Part shown: positions 16,388 to 23,557 of the stretch, in pieces | Layout of the letters: each line of letters starts with the position of its first letter | Numbering within the stretch: the first letter of the stretch is position 1 | Origin: a virus | Direction: 5' to 3' (one strand) | Length of the DNA: 63,319 bases | Virus record (IMG/VR): IMGVR_UViG_3300002334_000164 | Coordinates: 1-63,319 of that record | Program-made: the position numbers and the translations under genes | The notes under the pieces: generated by a model | The model's input: the letters and a program-made list of their open reading frames with translations, nothing else | The model's database searches: none | Told to the model about the DNA's origin: nothing

Positions 16388-17176
16388 CTAATCGTGTTGT
16401 ATCCCGTGGTGGTCGCACATTTCACGAAACATCTTTCGCGAGATGGGCATCTGTTGTTCGGCCCAGCCTCCTACAGGTGAGGCCTTGTGCCATTCGTGAA
16501 TCATCTTAGCCTTGCCATTGTACATGACCTTGTAGCCGTGAGCCCGTGCGTGGTAGGAGAACCAGGTTTCTTCATAGTAATGGGTCGTGGGAAGAAACGG
16601 TCCTTCGACGTTTGGATAGAGATCTCTGTACAGAGGACACACATCCAACCATTGAAACACTTCTTGTTTGACAAAGTATGCCGAACCTGAGACAGTCACC
16701 GCTTCGCGGACGTCTTCGTATTCTTCACGCCAACGATCTTTCCAACCACGATGCTTAGGAGCTTTGGGAGTACCGAAGATTCCTGCATGAGTCACCCGAC
16801 CCCCGCTGTTGACCTGCCCTGGACCCACGACTCCGATGGTGCTGTCAGACTGAAGCAGGTCGTAGCAGGAGTCGACCACCCCTGGAGTAAGCAAGGTATC
16901 TGCATTGAAGAACGCTACTACGCCATCAAGGTCCGGGATGCTGTAGCCCGCAAGATTAAGGGCGCCCGAATAGTACAGGTTTCCCTGTGCGAGTTGATGA
17001 ATGCAGGTTCCTTTGTCTATGAAATACTGAGCGACTTTGAGGTCTGCCTTCTCGGGCTCGTTGTTGACGATAACGAGTTGACTAAGAACCTTCGGGATGT
17101 TCTCTTCGTAACTGGTACAGAAATTGAACAGATCGTCAGGAGTCTTGTAGTTGACAACTACCAACGTGATGCTCAT
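16388..17176 (-). CDS. Family 2 glycosyltransferase, rhamnos-type
   Basis: A 262-residue GT-A protein starting MSITLVVVNYKTPDDLFNFC. It has LVIVNNEPEK, the N-x-G-type segment LYYSGALNLAG, the metal site VAFFNADTLLTPGVV and the domain-closing VSGSAYFVKQEVFQWL plus an acceptor stretch HYYEETWFSYHARAHG. This resembles rhamnosyltransferase-like family 2 proteins. ATG 17176 lies just after the previous stop and has an AGGGAA site; the frame is open a little further upstream. Confidence 0.8.
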   Translation of the reverse strand: MSITLVVVNYKTPDDLFNFCTSYEENIPKVLSQLVIVNNEPEKADLKVAQYFIDKGTCIHQLAQGNLYYSGALNLAGYSIPDLDGVVAFFNADTLLTPGVVDSCYDLLQSDSTIGVVGPGQVNSGGRVTHAGIFGTPKAPKHRGWKDRWREEYEDVREAVTVSGSAYFVKQEVFQWLDVCPLYRDLYPNVEGPFLPTTHYYEETWFSYHARAHGYKVMYNGKAKMIHEWHKASPVGGWAEQQMPISRKMFREMCDHHGIQHD

Positions 17177-17177
17177 T

Positions 17178-17432
17178 CTAATTCCCTGTGGGGGTGAGTC
17201 CCTGTGCACTTAATGCATAAGCGACGTGGGGCGGTCCTTTATCTGCGACAGCGTTTATCACAACAGTGGTCCCTCGTGGACAGGGAGTCCAAACAGAATT
17301 GAAACTAGTCCCCCAAACAAGGAATAGCACTCCACCTAAATCTTGACCCAAGCCAACTGTGGTACCTTTGAAGATCCACCATCCGGCATTCGGAAGTATC
17401 GCAAATGTTTGTCCGTCTTCTAGTTCTCTCAC
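17178..17432 (-). CDS. Hypothetical 84-residue protein carrying a 23-bp repeat
   Basis: Starts at GTG 17432, which overlaps the upstream stop (GTGA). It reads VRELEDGQTFAILPNAGWWI, followed by hydrophobic, Gly-rich segments. Positions 17347-17369 duplicate a piece of the 50-residue gene at 10710-10862 but in another reading frame. No family recognised. Confidence 0.45.
   Translation of the reverse strand: MRELEDGQTFAILPNAGWWIFKGTTVGLGQDLGGVLFLVWGTSFNSVWTPCPRGTTVVINAVADKGPPHVAYALSAQGLTPTGN
17347..17369. repeat. 23-bp direct repeat, copy 2
   Basis: Exact copy of 10815-10837, same orientation, at the far edge of the 6.5-kb carbohydrate gene block. Reading frames differ at the two copies, so protein-level selection does not explain the identity. 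Confidence 0.85.
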
Positions 17433-18178
17433 CAGCCGACCCGATCGTCTACTTGATGCAAATCTTCCACACTCATGCAGTGCTTGCTGACCATTCGACC
17501 ATCCCACCCTAGTTTTAGACCTTTCGCCCGAACTGCCTTGGACCAGCCAATGTCTTCACCTTGTCGATGGGCCTCATAGTCCACGTTGTAGGCTTGAGGA
17601 GACATTAGCTTGATAGCCATGAGCACGTCAACAGGAAAGAACCCTTCCTGATCCTTTCGAAGAAGGTTTCCGTTGCTGTTGAGCTTTGCATAGTTAACTA
17701 CATGGCAGATTGGCTTACGTCCGTCCTTGCCGGTACTGCGCGGACCTTTGGCCAAATAGCATTTAGAACCCACTGCGTCGAAATCACTGTTGTCGAGATC
17801 GTCAATCATCTTCGGAAGAACTCCTGGTCCGATCAAGATGTCGCTATCAATCGACAGAAAATAGTCAGGCTGCATGAGACGGATAGTTTCTAGCATCTTG
17901 TTTCGTAGCTGAGTCATCACCTCATAGCGAGGAAGGTCCCAGACGCGTGTGTCCTCCCGAATCTCTTCTTCTTGAGTGACGAGTATCGGGCAGACCTCAT
18001 GGGTCTCACATGCCTCAGTGAACGCGGTGTTTAACTCGATTGCTTTATCAGGGGCCAGGAGGTACAGAGATAGATTCACGTCTGCTTCGCGCCCAGCCAT
18101 AGCCAGATACTGGACCCATTGCTTGATGATCCATTCTCGTCCGTTAGCTGGACATCCCGCTATCATTGATGGTCTCAT
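17429..18178 (-). CDS. Glycosyltransferase-like protein (GT-A, Anp1/GT2-like)
   Basis: A 249-residue protein with YFLSIDSDILIGPGVLPKMI as a DxD metal site and a following strand-helix. LRNKMLETIRLMQPD precedes it, as in Anp1/GT62-like or family 2 enzymes. A late EDIGWSKAVRAKGLKLGWDG fits the acceptor-side acidic helix. ATG 18178 is taken; it overlaps the HNH gene upstream by 35 bases. It is the most upstream sugar-transfer gene of the leftward cassette. Confidence 0.7.
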   Translation of the reverse strand: MRPSMIAGCPANGREWIIKQWVQYLAMAGREADVNLSLYLLAPDKAIELNTAFTEACETHEVCPILVTQEEEIREDTRVWDLPRYEVMTQLRNKMLETIRLMQPDYFLSIDSDILIGPGVLPKMIDDLDNSDFDAVGSKCYLAKGPRSTGKDGRKPICHVVNYAKLNSNGNLLRKDQEGFFPVDVLMAIKLMSPQAYNVDYEAHRQGEDIGWSKAVRAKGLKLGWDGRMVSKHCMSVEDLHQVDDRVGW

Positions 18179-18566
18179 CCCACACGCTCTCAAGTCGTTC
18201 GAGTTCTTCTGTCCAGTTTATCTTCTTGCCCTTGCCAAACTGGGCCTTCATGAACAGATTGTCATACCATGCTTCACCAACCGCGGCAAATACGAACCGA
18301 GCGAACTCTACAGGCCACTTACCGAAGTACCAATGGCAGGATGCACAGAAACAGAAAGCATTTAGCTCATCTGTTCTGGTAGCTGCCATGTGCCGGGAGA
18401 TTATGTGAGCACAGTTCATCATCTTCACAGGTTTACCTGTGGCAGGGTTGATATCACCTGGTGCTCGTGCGCAGTGTTCACATCGATTACCTGCACGTTC
18501 TCTAACGATCTTGCTGTGCAGTCTCGTTGCCTTCCCTCTGTCGCCCTTGCCGTATGCAGCTCCCAT
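18144..18566 (-). CDS. HNH endonuclease-like protein
   Basis: A 140-residue protein with a zinc-bound HNH core: CEHC at about residues 29-32, NCAHIISRHMAATRTDELNA for the first His, then FCFCASCHWYFG with the second Cys pair. The layout is similar to NinG/Rap-type recombination HNH proteins. It could nick or cut recombination or packaging intermediates, or be a mobile nuclease. A basic N-terminal stretch (KGDRGKATRLHSKIVRER) may bind DNA. It precedes the sugar-transfer cassette and overlaps its first gene. Confidence 0.75.
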   Translation of the reverse strand: MGAAYGKGDRGKATRLHSKIVRERAGNRCEHCARAPGDINPATGKPVKMMNCAHIISRHMAATRTDELNAFCFCASCHWYFGKWPVEFARFVFAAVGEAWYDNLFMKAQFGKGKKINWTEELERLESVWDETINDSGMSS

Positions 18567-18603
18567 ACAGAACTTTCGGCATGGTACGTCAATCTTTCAA
18601 GGG

Positions 18604-19077
18604 TTAGACCATTTCCCTGAGACGCTTCACTTCGTCGTTGTTTAGACGTGAACCATGGGAGATGCAGCCATCTATGTATTCCATGAACTCCTCGTCAGTG
18701 CGCTTAGCGCGGGCATTCCTCACTTTGGACTGAATCTTCTCCCACATGCGAGCCTCTTCAAACGCTGTGGTCTCATCCATCAAGCTGACCTGAGAATGCA
18801 CGTCGGTGAACAGGATCTCACTGGTTATTGTGATCTTGTCGCCAGGAGCGTTCTCTATCAGGCTGTGTGGCAACCAGTACTCGACTGAACTGTGTAGAAG
18901 TTCGAGAGAGACCGACGCGATACGTCGATATGCATCGCGTGTTTCGTCGGACAGTTTCGCCCAGTATTTCGCTGAAACAGAGGCCTCCTTCTCTTTGTCT
19001 ACACGGTATTGCTGTGAGTCCGCATTAGCCTCGAATGCCACGCCGTTGATGGTGTGGTGAATTGTCATATCAAGCAT
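18604..19077 (-). CDS. Hypothetical protein
   Basis: A 157-residue protein starting MLDMTIHHTINGVAFEANAD, mostly charged helix (VDKEKEASVSAKYWAKLSDE). ATG 19077 has AAGGA six bases upstream. The open frame continues much further upstream but that part overlaps another gene and is not expected to be translated. No domain recognised. Confidence 0.5.
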   Translation of the reverse strand: MLDMTIHHTINGVAFEANADSQQYRVDKEKEASVSAKYWAKLSDETRDAYRRIASVSLELLHSSVEYWLPHSLIENAPGDKITITSEILFTDVHSQVSLMDETTAFEEARMWEKIQSKVRNARAKRTDEEFMEYIDGCISHGSRLNNDEVKRLREMV

Positions 19078-19552
19078 ATCCATTCCTTTTCTTGAAGCCG
19101 AAAGGGTCTCCATCTGTAATGGCGATCTGTTCGGCAATTCTGTCGTGGGTGATACCAGAGGGAGTAAGTTTTGCAAGCTCTTGGAGACATTCGTAATGGA
19201 AGGCGAGAGTGCCGACATGTGTTGACCTAGTCGCGACAGCAGGTTCTGAAACTCGGATAGCTTTTCCGCAACTGAGGCACTTTGTGCTTGTTCCGTTAGG
19301 CCACCGTTTGGTTTCATGCTCATACAGGTCCCACTTCATGTCTCTCCCATCGTCAGGATCTACAATCTCAATTAGTGTTCCGTTGTCGAATGGATTTCCT
19401 GGATATTGGTTGTATTTTTCACGGTCTACATCAGTAAGAGTGGCCGTTAATCCAGGTAAAATCAACATCGACAAAGTTGTTCTAGTCGCCCAGTTAACTC
19501 TTGTGACGTGACATAGCATGCCGCTGACATTTTCCCAAACCTCCTCATTCAT
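19070..19552 (-). CDS. Hypothetical protein with Cys/His cluster
   Basis: A 160-residue protein with CLSCGK and, about 30 residues later, HYECL, a possible zinc site. The first 60 residues look beta-rich (LPGLTATLTDVDREKYNQYP). It starts in the upstream stop (TGATG). Function unknown. Confidence 0.5.
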   Translation of the reverse strand: MNEEVWENVSGMLCHVTRVNWATRTTLSMLILPGLTATLTDVDREKYNQYPGNPFDNGTLIEIVDPDDGRDMKWDLYEHETKRWPNGTSTKCLSCGKAIRVSEPAVATRSTHVGTLAFHYECLQELAKLTPSGITHDRIAEQIAITDGDPFGFKKRNGYA

Positions 19553-19968
19553 CAGTCACCTTCAAGGAGTTCAGGAGGAATCCTGATCTCGGATTTAGGA
19601 ACGCCATTCTCAAGCTCGCTGGCAATATACGCAGCGATAGCGTCGTCGTCATCACCCAACAGAATCTCTGCCTGAGTGTCCATCTCATGCTGCTCCGGAT
19701 GCAAGATCCTGTCAGTCCACGCCATCTGGTTGACAGAGCAAACAACGTCAAGGCCATAAATGACATCACCGCTCTTTACTCCATCAACCAAAGCGCCCTC
19801 TGCGTCATCGGCAGCATTGAGATCGACGCGAGGGACTGGGTTTCCCTCGTCGTCGGGTTCGTCTTCAGCCCTGAGGCCAATCCGAGGTTCTAACTGTTTT
19901 ACGTGGAGACCTATATGACCCAGCTCTTCCACAAGTTTTTGGTTTAGTTCGTTAAGTCGATCAGACAT
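19552..19968 (-). CDS. Hypothetical acidic protein
   Basis: A 138-residue strongly acidic protein starting MSDRLNELNQKLVEELGHIG, a likely coiled-coil front. A run of D/E-rich segments follows (EDEPDDEGNPVPRVDLNAAD). Such acidic small proteins can mimic DNA or bind basic partners, but nothing specific supports this here. Confidence 0.5.
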   Translation of the reverse strand: MSDRLNELNQKLVEELGHIGLHVKQLEPRIGLRAEDEPDDEGNPVPRVDLNAADDAEGALVDGVKSGDVIYGLDVVCSVNQMAWTDRILHPEQHEMDTQAEILLGDDDDAIAAYIASELENGVPKSEIRIPPELLEGD

Positions 19969-20025
19969 ACTCTCACCTTAGCTCATACATAGGCTGCTAG
20001 TCAAACGCAACGAACAGAAACAGGC

Positions 20026-20346
20026 CTAACGACCCAGATCGAGCCCAAAGTCGAGCCCAAAACCAGCTGTCCTGTCAGAAACTCTCTTGACAAGAGCACC
20101 AGTGACCATCAGCCACGAAACAATGTGGATACTGACAATACCCGTTGCCTGATTGATCGTGTCGTTCAAATCGAAGCCTGCGTCATGACCGGCAGAAATA
20201 ACGATACCTGCCACGACTGCTGCTAGAATTGAAACGGCTCCTTTGATCCAATCGTGATCTTTCGCCCTGATGACAATAGCTGTCAAAAAGGGAGTGAAGA
20301 GACCGATGATTACGGTCACGTCATTGATAACTGGGGATACATCCAT
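20026..20346 (-). CDS. Holin-like small membrane protein
   Basis: A 106-residue protein with three hydrophobic segments: VIIGLFTPFLTAIVI, WIKGAVSILAAVVAGIVISA and IVSIHIVSWLMVTGALV. It has a short outside front (MDVSPVINDV) and a charged Gly-rich tail. Size and topology fit phage holins, which form the membrane hole during lysis. No endolysin gene is adjacent or elsewhere in the window, so the holin call rests on topology alone. ATG 20346 is chosen with GAGG upstream. Confidence 0.5.
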   Translation of the reverse strand: MDVSPVINDVTVIIGLFTPFLTAIVIRAKDHDWIKGAVSILAAVVAGIVISAGHDAGFDLNDTINQATGIVSIHIVSWLMVTGALVKRVSDRTAGFGLDFGLDLGR

Positions 20347-20354
20347 TCTGAACC

Positions 20355-20585
20355 TCAATTCAGTATTGGGGTGTCAACAGGGTCTATCACTCGGAAGCGC
20401 TTACCCTGCTTCACCAATTTACCGGCTGCTATTAACTCACCAAACAAACGACTTACTGTTGGCGCAGTGCAGCTCAGTGTTGCAGCAATCTGCTGCTGGG
20501 AACCAGAGACGAAACCTCTTCCGTCTTTGTGAACCCACAACCACGAGTGGAGTAGTTCTCGATCTATCGCGGCGGAATGAGTCAT
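20355..20585 (-). CDS. Winged-helix DNA-binding protein
   Basis: A 76-residue protein starting MTHSAAIDRELLHSWLWVHK. It has a helix-turn-helix QQQIAATLSCTAPTVSRLFG, then a wing-like GKLVKQGKRFRVIDP, as in Crp- or MarR-type winged helices. It probably binds phage DNA as a regulator. ATG 20585 overlaps the preceding short frame (ATGA). The open frame further upstream is low-complexity and not expected to be translated. Confidence 0.65.
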   Translation of the reverse strand: MTHSAAIDRELLHSWLWVHKDGRGFVSGSQQQIAATLSCTAPTVSRLFGELIAAGKLVKQGKRFRVIDPVDTPILN

Positions 20586-20794
20586 GTTTCGTGCTCCTCC
20601 ACCTCTATCGGATCTTCCTCGCACTCGTTTAACCCTTTCAAACTTTTCGAACTTTCGAACTTTCTCCAGTCGCTGGGCGCTTCGCTCCATCCCAGCTCCC
20701 TTTGATACGCCTGCGGCGGGCATGATGTCTCAGCTTCGCTTCGAAATTCCTCACTGTGTTCGGTGAAGAGTGTTTCAGAGATAAGAGAGATCAA
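20582..20794 (-). CDS. Doubtful 70-residue ORF upstream of winged-helix gene
   Basis: Starts at a TTG (ISLISETLFTEHSEEFRSEA) and ends ECEEDPIEVEEHET, overlapping the next gene by ATGA. The coupling supports it. The TTG start, missing ribosome site and an overlapping second open frame argue against it. Confidence 0.3.
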   Translation of the reverse strand: MISLISETLFTEHSEEFRSEAETSCPPQAYQRELGWSEAPSDWRKFESSKSLKGLNECEEDPIEVEEHET

Positions 20795-21042
20795 CGCTTT
20801 GGTACTTTCAACTTTGTAGGGTGTTCCGGCTTTGCCGGGGGTCCACTGAGGTAGACATCCAAGGCTTTTCGAAAATTTGGAAAAGCTCTATTTCCTAAGT
20901 AACTTACAGGAACTCCGCTCATTAAACGGCTTTGTTCTCTCACTCAAGCGGCTTCGTCCGGGAGTCATTCCGGCTTGGCATCGAGGTCTATGACCTACCA
21001 GATCCTTGCGTTCTGGCCCTAATCCTGAGCTTTCAGTGAATC
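20795..21042. other. Intergenic region with small hairpins
   Basis: I see no convincing gene in these 248 bases; one 64-residue open frame has atypical composition. A hairpin GCTTTTC (20864-20870) / GAAAAGC (20880-20886), and short CCGGC/GCCGG inverted repeats nearby, could be transcription ends or regulatory sites for the leftward genes. Confidence 0.4.
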
Positions 21043-21531
21043 TTAGGTTGTCTTCTTGGGGCAGCCGGTCGCATGGACCCACTGTTCGTTCTTGTTCTTC
21101 TTTTCTCGATGTTTTCTTAAAATCTCACGCTTACAAGTAACACACATTCGACGAGAAGATACCTTGGCAGCGGTCTTGGCAGGTTTGTTGGTTTTCTTGG
21201 CAGGTTTGTTGGTTTTCTTGGCTCGCGCTTTGGCGGCGGTCTTCGTGATCCATAGTTTCTGTTCTTGCTTCTGTTTTTGCGTTTGAAGTGAAGTTCCGAA
21301 AATGGAATGAAGTTCATCGTGATGTTTTTCACATAGAGTGACTAGATCACCAGGCTTCTCCTTTTCTCCTCGTTTTTCGTAACCTCTATAGATTAGATGA
21401 TGGATGTGCAAGTGTTTACTCGTAATGGGGATCTGCAAGTGTTCGTTTGCAGTGCAAGCTCGGCACCGAGGTTCTAACTCCAGATGTTCGGACCTCATTA
21501 ATTTCCAATGAGGTCCATTTGCCAAACTCAT
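21043..21531 (-). CDS. HNH endonuclease with Lys-rich repeat tail
   Basis: A 162-residue protein. The first half is an HNH nuclease: CRAC, then HLHIHHLIYRGYEKR, PGDLVTLCEKHHDELH. The middle is a Lys/Ala tail with a perfect tandem repeat KKTNKPA, encoded by two 21-bp units at 21178-21219, likely a flexible DNA-binding arm. The end has a second CVTC...C pair. The histone-like tail joined to an HNH domain is unusual. It starts at ATG 21531, divergent from a rightward zinc-ribbon gene. Confidence 0.75.
   Translation of the reverse strand: MSLANGPHWKLMRSEHLELEPRCRACTANEHLQIPITSKHLHIHHLIYRGYEKRGEKEKPGDLVTLCEKHHDELHSIFGTSLQTQKQKQEQKLWITKTAAKARAKKTNKPAKKTNKPAKTAAKVSSRRMCVTCKREILRKHREKKNKNEQWVHATGCPKKTT
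21178..21219. repeat. Two 21-bp tandem repeats inside HNH gene
   Basis: GGCAGGTTTGTTGGTTTTCT plus T is repeated exactly at 21178-21198 and 21199-21219. It encodes the KKTNKPA repeat of the HNH protein in frame, so copy number could vary without a frameshift. Confidence 0.9.
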
Positions 21532-21545
21532 CGCCGGATGCTAAC

Positions 21546-21758
21546 ATGTTCGTGATGAGTCTGTCAAGTCACAAAATCCACTGCAGTCATTTCAACCAGA
21601 TGCTCTTCACTAACAAGTATGCTTACTGCAAGCATTGTGAGATGCACTGGATTCGTGGTGAACGTGGTTGGATTCCAGACGATGACAGTCGAACCTACAG
21701 GGGTCCGAAGCAAAAACACACCTATAAGAGCAAAAAGAATTGGAAGAGGAAAACATGA
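21546..21758 (+). CDS. Small zinc-ribbon-like protein
   Basis: A 70-residue protein from ATG 21546, reading MFVMSLSSHKIHCSHFNQML, with CKHCEMHW as a Cys pair and a Lys-rich tail (KQKHTYKSKKNWKRKT). Alternative ATG 21555 is possible. It starts a three-gene rightward island that ends with the GGQ protein. Binding to RNA or the ribosome is plausible from the basic tail but not shown. Confidence 0.5.
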   Translation: MFVMSLSSHKIHCSHFNQMLFTNKYAYCKHCEMHWIRGERGWIPDDDSRTYRGPKQKHTYKSKKNWKRKT

Positions 21759-22105
21759 AAACGAAGCGAAGGGTGTTGCTAGTGGAGCTAGATGCGCCAT
21801 TGAACCATCCCACTAGACAGACCTGGTCGGCACGAGAGGTCGAGAAGGACCTTCAGGAGAAACTTGGGTCAGAGTATGGCGAGATCAAATTGTGGGGGTC
21901 TGTGGGTGGTATCGATGGGGCATATCGAAAACTCCGACAGTTGAGTGCCGAGACCGAAAAAGACAGAAGTAAGAATGATCGCGTTCATTCGGCTCACAAG
22001 GCGCTGTCGTTCTTCCGAGATATGTTTCCTCAGAGATTCTGGGAAGAGAAGAGGATTGGTGGATCTCACCCTACTCGGGAAGAAAGACCAATAGCGGGGA
22101 GATAA
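21755..22105 (+). CDS. Hypothetical protein in GGQ island
   Basis: A 116-residue charged helical protein starting MKTKRRVLLVELDAPLNHPT. ATG 21755 has GGAAGAGG upstream and overlaps the previous stop (ATGA). It lies between a zinc-ribbon protein and the release-factor-like protein, so it may act with them. No domain recognised. Confidence 0.55.
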   Translation: MKTKRRVLLVELDAPLNHPTRQTWSAREVEKDLQEKLGSEYGEIKLWGSVGGIDGAYRKLRQLSAETEKDRSKNDRVHSAHKALSFFRDMFPQRFWEEKRIGGSHPTREERPIAGR

Positions 22106-22107
22106 TT

Positions 22108-22464
22108 GTGGAAGAACGTGAACTGATCGTCTCTGTGACCAGGAAGGATTGCGACCGTCAGACCTTTAGGGGGTCGGGTCCTGGTGGTCAGCACAGGAAC
22201 AAGCGCGATACGGGGGTTCGTTGGATCCATCGTGAATCAGGTGCCAGAGGCGAGGCTAGCGAGAAGAAGTCGCAACATCAGAACGAACGGGTCGCGTGGC
22301 GCCGTATGGCAGAGTCACCCAAGTTTCAGCTGTGGCTAAAGATGCAGGGAGGGATGGCAGCCGTAATTGACGCGAACGTAAAGACGGCTATGAGGCCCCG
22401 TAATCTTCTGGTTGAAGGGAAAGACGAAGATGGTCGCTGGTCAAGCGAGGCCGTGGATCGATAG
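22108..22464 (+). CDS. Release-factor-like GGQ protein (RF-1/ArfB domain)
   Basis: A 118-residue protein with the peptidyl-tRNA hydrolysis motif of class I release factors: RGSGPGGQHRNKRDTGVRW (GGQ at residues 26-28). A conserved second part follows with SEKKSQHQNERVAWRRM. It lacks codon-recognition domains and the long basic tail of bacterial ArfB, so it is a minimal hydrolase domain. It should enter the ribosome A site and release the peptide, either to rescue stalled host or phage ribosomes or as a modified terminator. It starts at GTG 22108 with GGGGAG upstream. The phage also carries a tmRNA, so there are two rescue tools. Confidence 0.85.
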   Translation: MEERELIVSVTRKDCDRQTFRGSGPGGQHRNKRDTGVRWIHRESGARGEASEKKSQHQNERVAWRRMAESPKFQLWLKMQGGMAAVIDANVKTAMRPRNLLVEGKDEDGRWSSEAVDR

Positions 22465-22827
22465 GTTGCCTTCTAACTTTAGATCTGCGTGCGTTTCTAG
22501 AACGTAGCGATACGAGACGGAAGGCTTGACTATCGTCGTTTGGGTGTCGGCATGGACGAGGGAGCCAGCCGAGTCGTAGAACCAGATTGTGATCGGGAAC
22601 CGCATGTCTGTACGGTGATACGCTTTGTCGACGTCTGTGTCGTAGAGGAACAACATACCGTCTTGTGGCATTTCACTTCTTTCCGCAAGCCCAGCCATTC
22701 GTGTAGTCATACTAGAGGCCGCTTCGACTTCCAGTTCTGTGTCCCCGACAGAGATGTCCAGGATCCTTTCGTCTACGGAAGCAAGAACTAGGTCCTGCAT
22801 TGCCTTTTCCCATGCTGCTGTTTCCAT
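22441..22827 (-). CDS. DUF192-family protein
   Basis: A 128-residue protein matching DUF192: MAGLAERSEMPQDGMLFLYD, then DMRFPITIWFYDSAG, followed by a VSYRYVLETHADL segment with the family's E/G positions. DUF192 proteins are small beta-rich folds of unknown role found in bacteria and phages. ATG 22827 overlaps the upstream stop (TAATG). Its end overlaps the convergent GGQ gene by 24 bases. Confidence 0.75.
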   Translation of the reverse strand: METAAWEKAMQDLVLASVDERILDISVGDTELEVEAASSMTTRMAGLAERSEMPQDGMLFLYDTDVDKAYHRTDMRFPITIWFYDSAGSLVHADTQTTIVKPSVSYRYVLETHADLKLEGNLSIHGLA

Positions 22828-23138
22828 TATGAACCTTTTAGGATGTTGTGAATGCTGTCTTCGGATCCGCGCTCGTCGATACCCATAGCGTAACCCCAAT
22901 CTTCTTCTGCTTCTTCTATCGCATCGTGCAGTATGTACTCGAAGAGGATCTTCAGAACAGCGCGCAGTGCGATTTCGGCTTCTACGTCGAGGCTTCCGAG
23001 AATTCGGTATTCATCGTCAAGCGACTTGCACTCGGCGTGTAGCATCTGACCGCCCTTGTGCCGTTTGGTTCGGTCCTCTATCGCTGCGATAGCGACTGCC
23101 TTTTGCTGTAGGCTCTCTAGTTCTGAATGCTTTCCCAT
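22827..23138 (-). CDS. Hypothetical helical protein
   Basis: A 103-residue acidic helical protein starting MGKHSELESLQQKAVAIAAI. It has a strong ribosome site (AAGGAGACATC). It heads a two-gene leftward unit with the DUF192 gene and faces the 23.3-kb rightward operon. Function unknown. Confidence 0.55.
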   Translation of the reverse strand: MGKHSELESLQQKAVAIAAIEDRTKRHKGGQMLHAECKSLDDEYRILGSLDVEAEIALRAVLKILFEYILHDAIEEAEEDWGYAMGIDERGSEDSIHNILKGS

Positions 23139-23283
23139 GATGTCTCCTTCGGTATGCCTGAGGGTAGGATACAGTTAAACTGACCTCCGGGTATGTCGAT
23201 AGACAAACATCGGATGTCCACCGGATTTCCCACCGCCCACCTCCGGTTGAGGTTATCATTCAATTGAGCCACCGAGGAGGGCT
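23139..23283. promoter_or_regulatory. Divergent promoter interval
   Basis: These 145 bases separate leftward and rightward genes and must hold promoters for both. On the leftward strand TATCCT (complement of AGGATA near 23167) is a possible -10. The sequence has several CCTCCGG/CCACCGG-type repeats. No clear -35/-10 pair stands out rightward. Confidence 0.3.
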
Positions 23284-23535
23284 ATGGAATTACTTGAGGA
23301 GTTCGAGGAAGCTACCATGGGGAAAGGGTCAAGGATCGATCAGATCGTTAACGGATTCGCTTTGCCATCTGAGGGATCTGAAGGGCTTTCCGAATCGGAA
23401 CGCAAAGAGCTTCATGCTCACGTTACGAATACCAAGTTTGGTACAGCGGCGATCGCGAAGGTACTTCGGAGGCGTGGCTACGAGATCGGCGAGAGCAGTG
23501 TTCGTCGCTATCGTCAGAAACATGACACCAGATAA
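23284..23535 (+). CDS. Small putative helix-turn-helix protein
   Basis: An 83-residue protein starting MELLEEFEEATMGKGSRIDQ. The C-terminal 35 residues (TAAIAKVLRRRGYEIGESSV, then RRYRQKHDTR) resemble a helix-turn-helix. The ribosome site GAGGAGGGCT is strong. It could regulate the operon it begins. The HTH call is by eye. Confidence 0.5.
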   Translation: MELLEEFEEATMGKGSRIDQIVNGFALPSEGSEGLSESERKELHAHVTNTKFGTAAIAKVLRRRGYEIGESSVRRYRQKHDTR

Positions 23536-23557
23536 CAACTACAAAGAGGTTTAACGT

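Noticed and set aside
20026-20346. A lysis cassette
   Set aside because: Only a holin-like membrane protein is present; no endolysin or spanin is nearby, so lysis genes must lie elsewhere or the call is wrong.
20888-21082. 64-codon leftward frame upstream of the winged-helix region
   Set aside because: Polar, Cys/Pro/Arg-rich composition unlike neighbours, no ribosome site, and it overlaps the HNH gene end.
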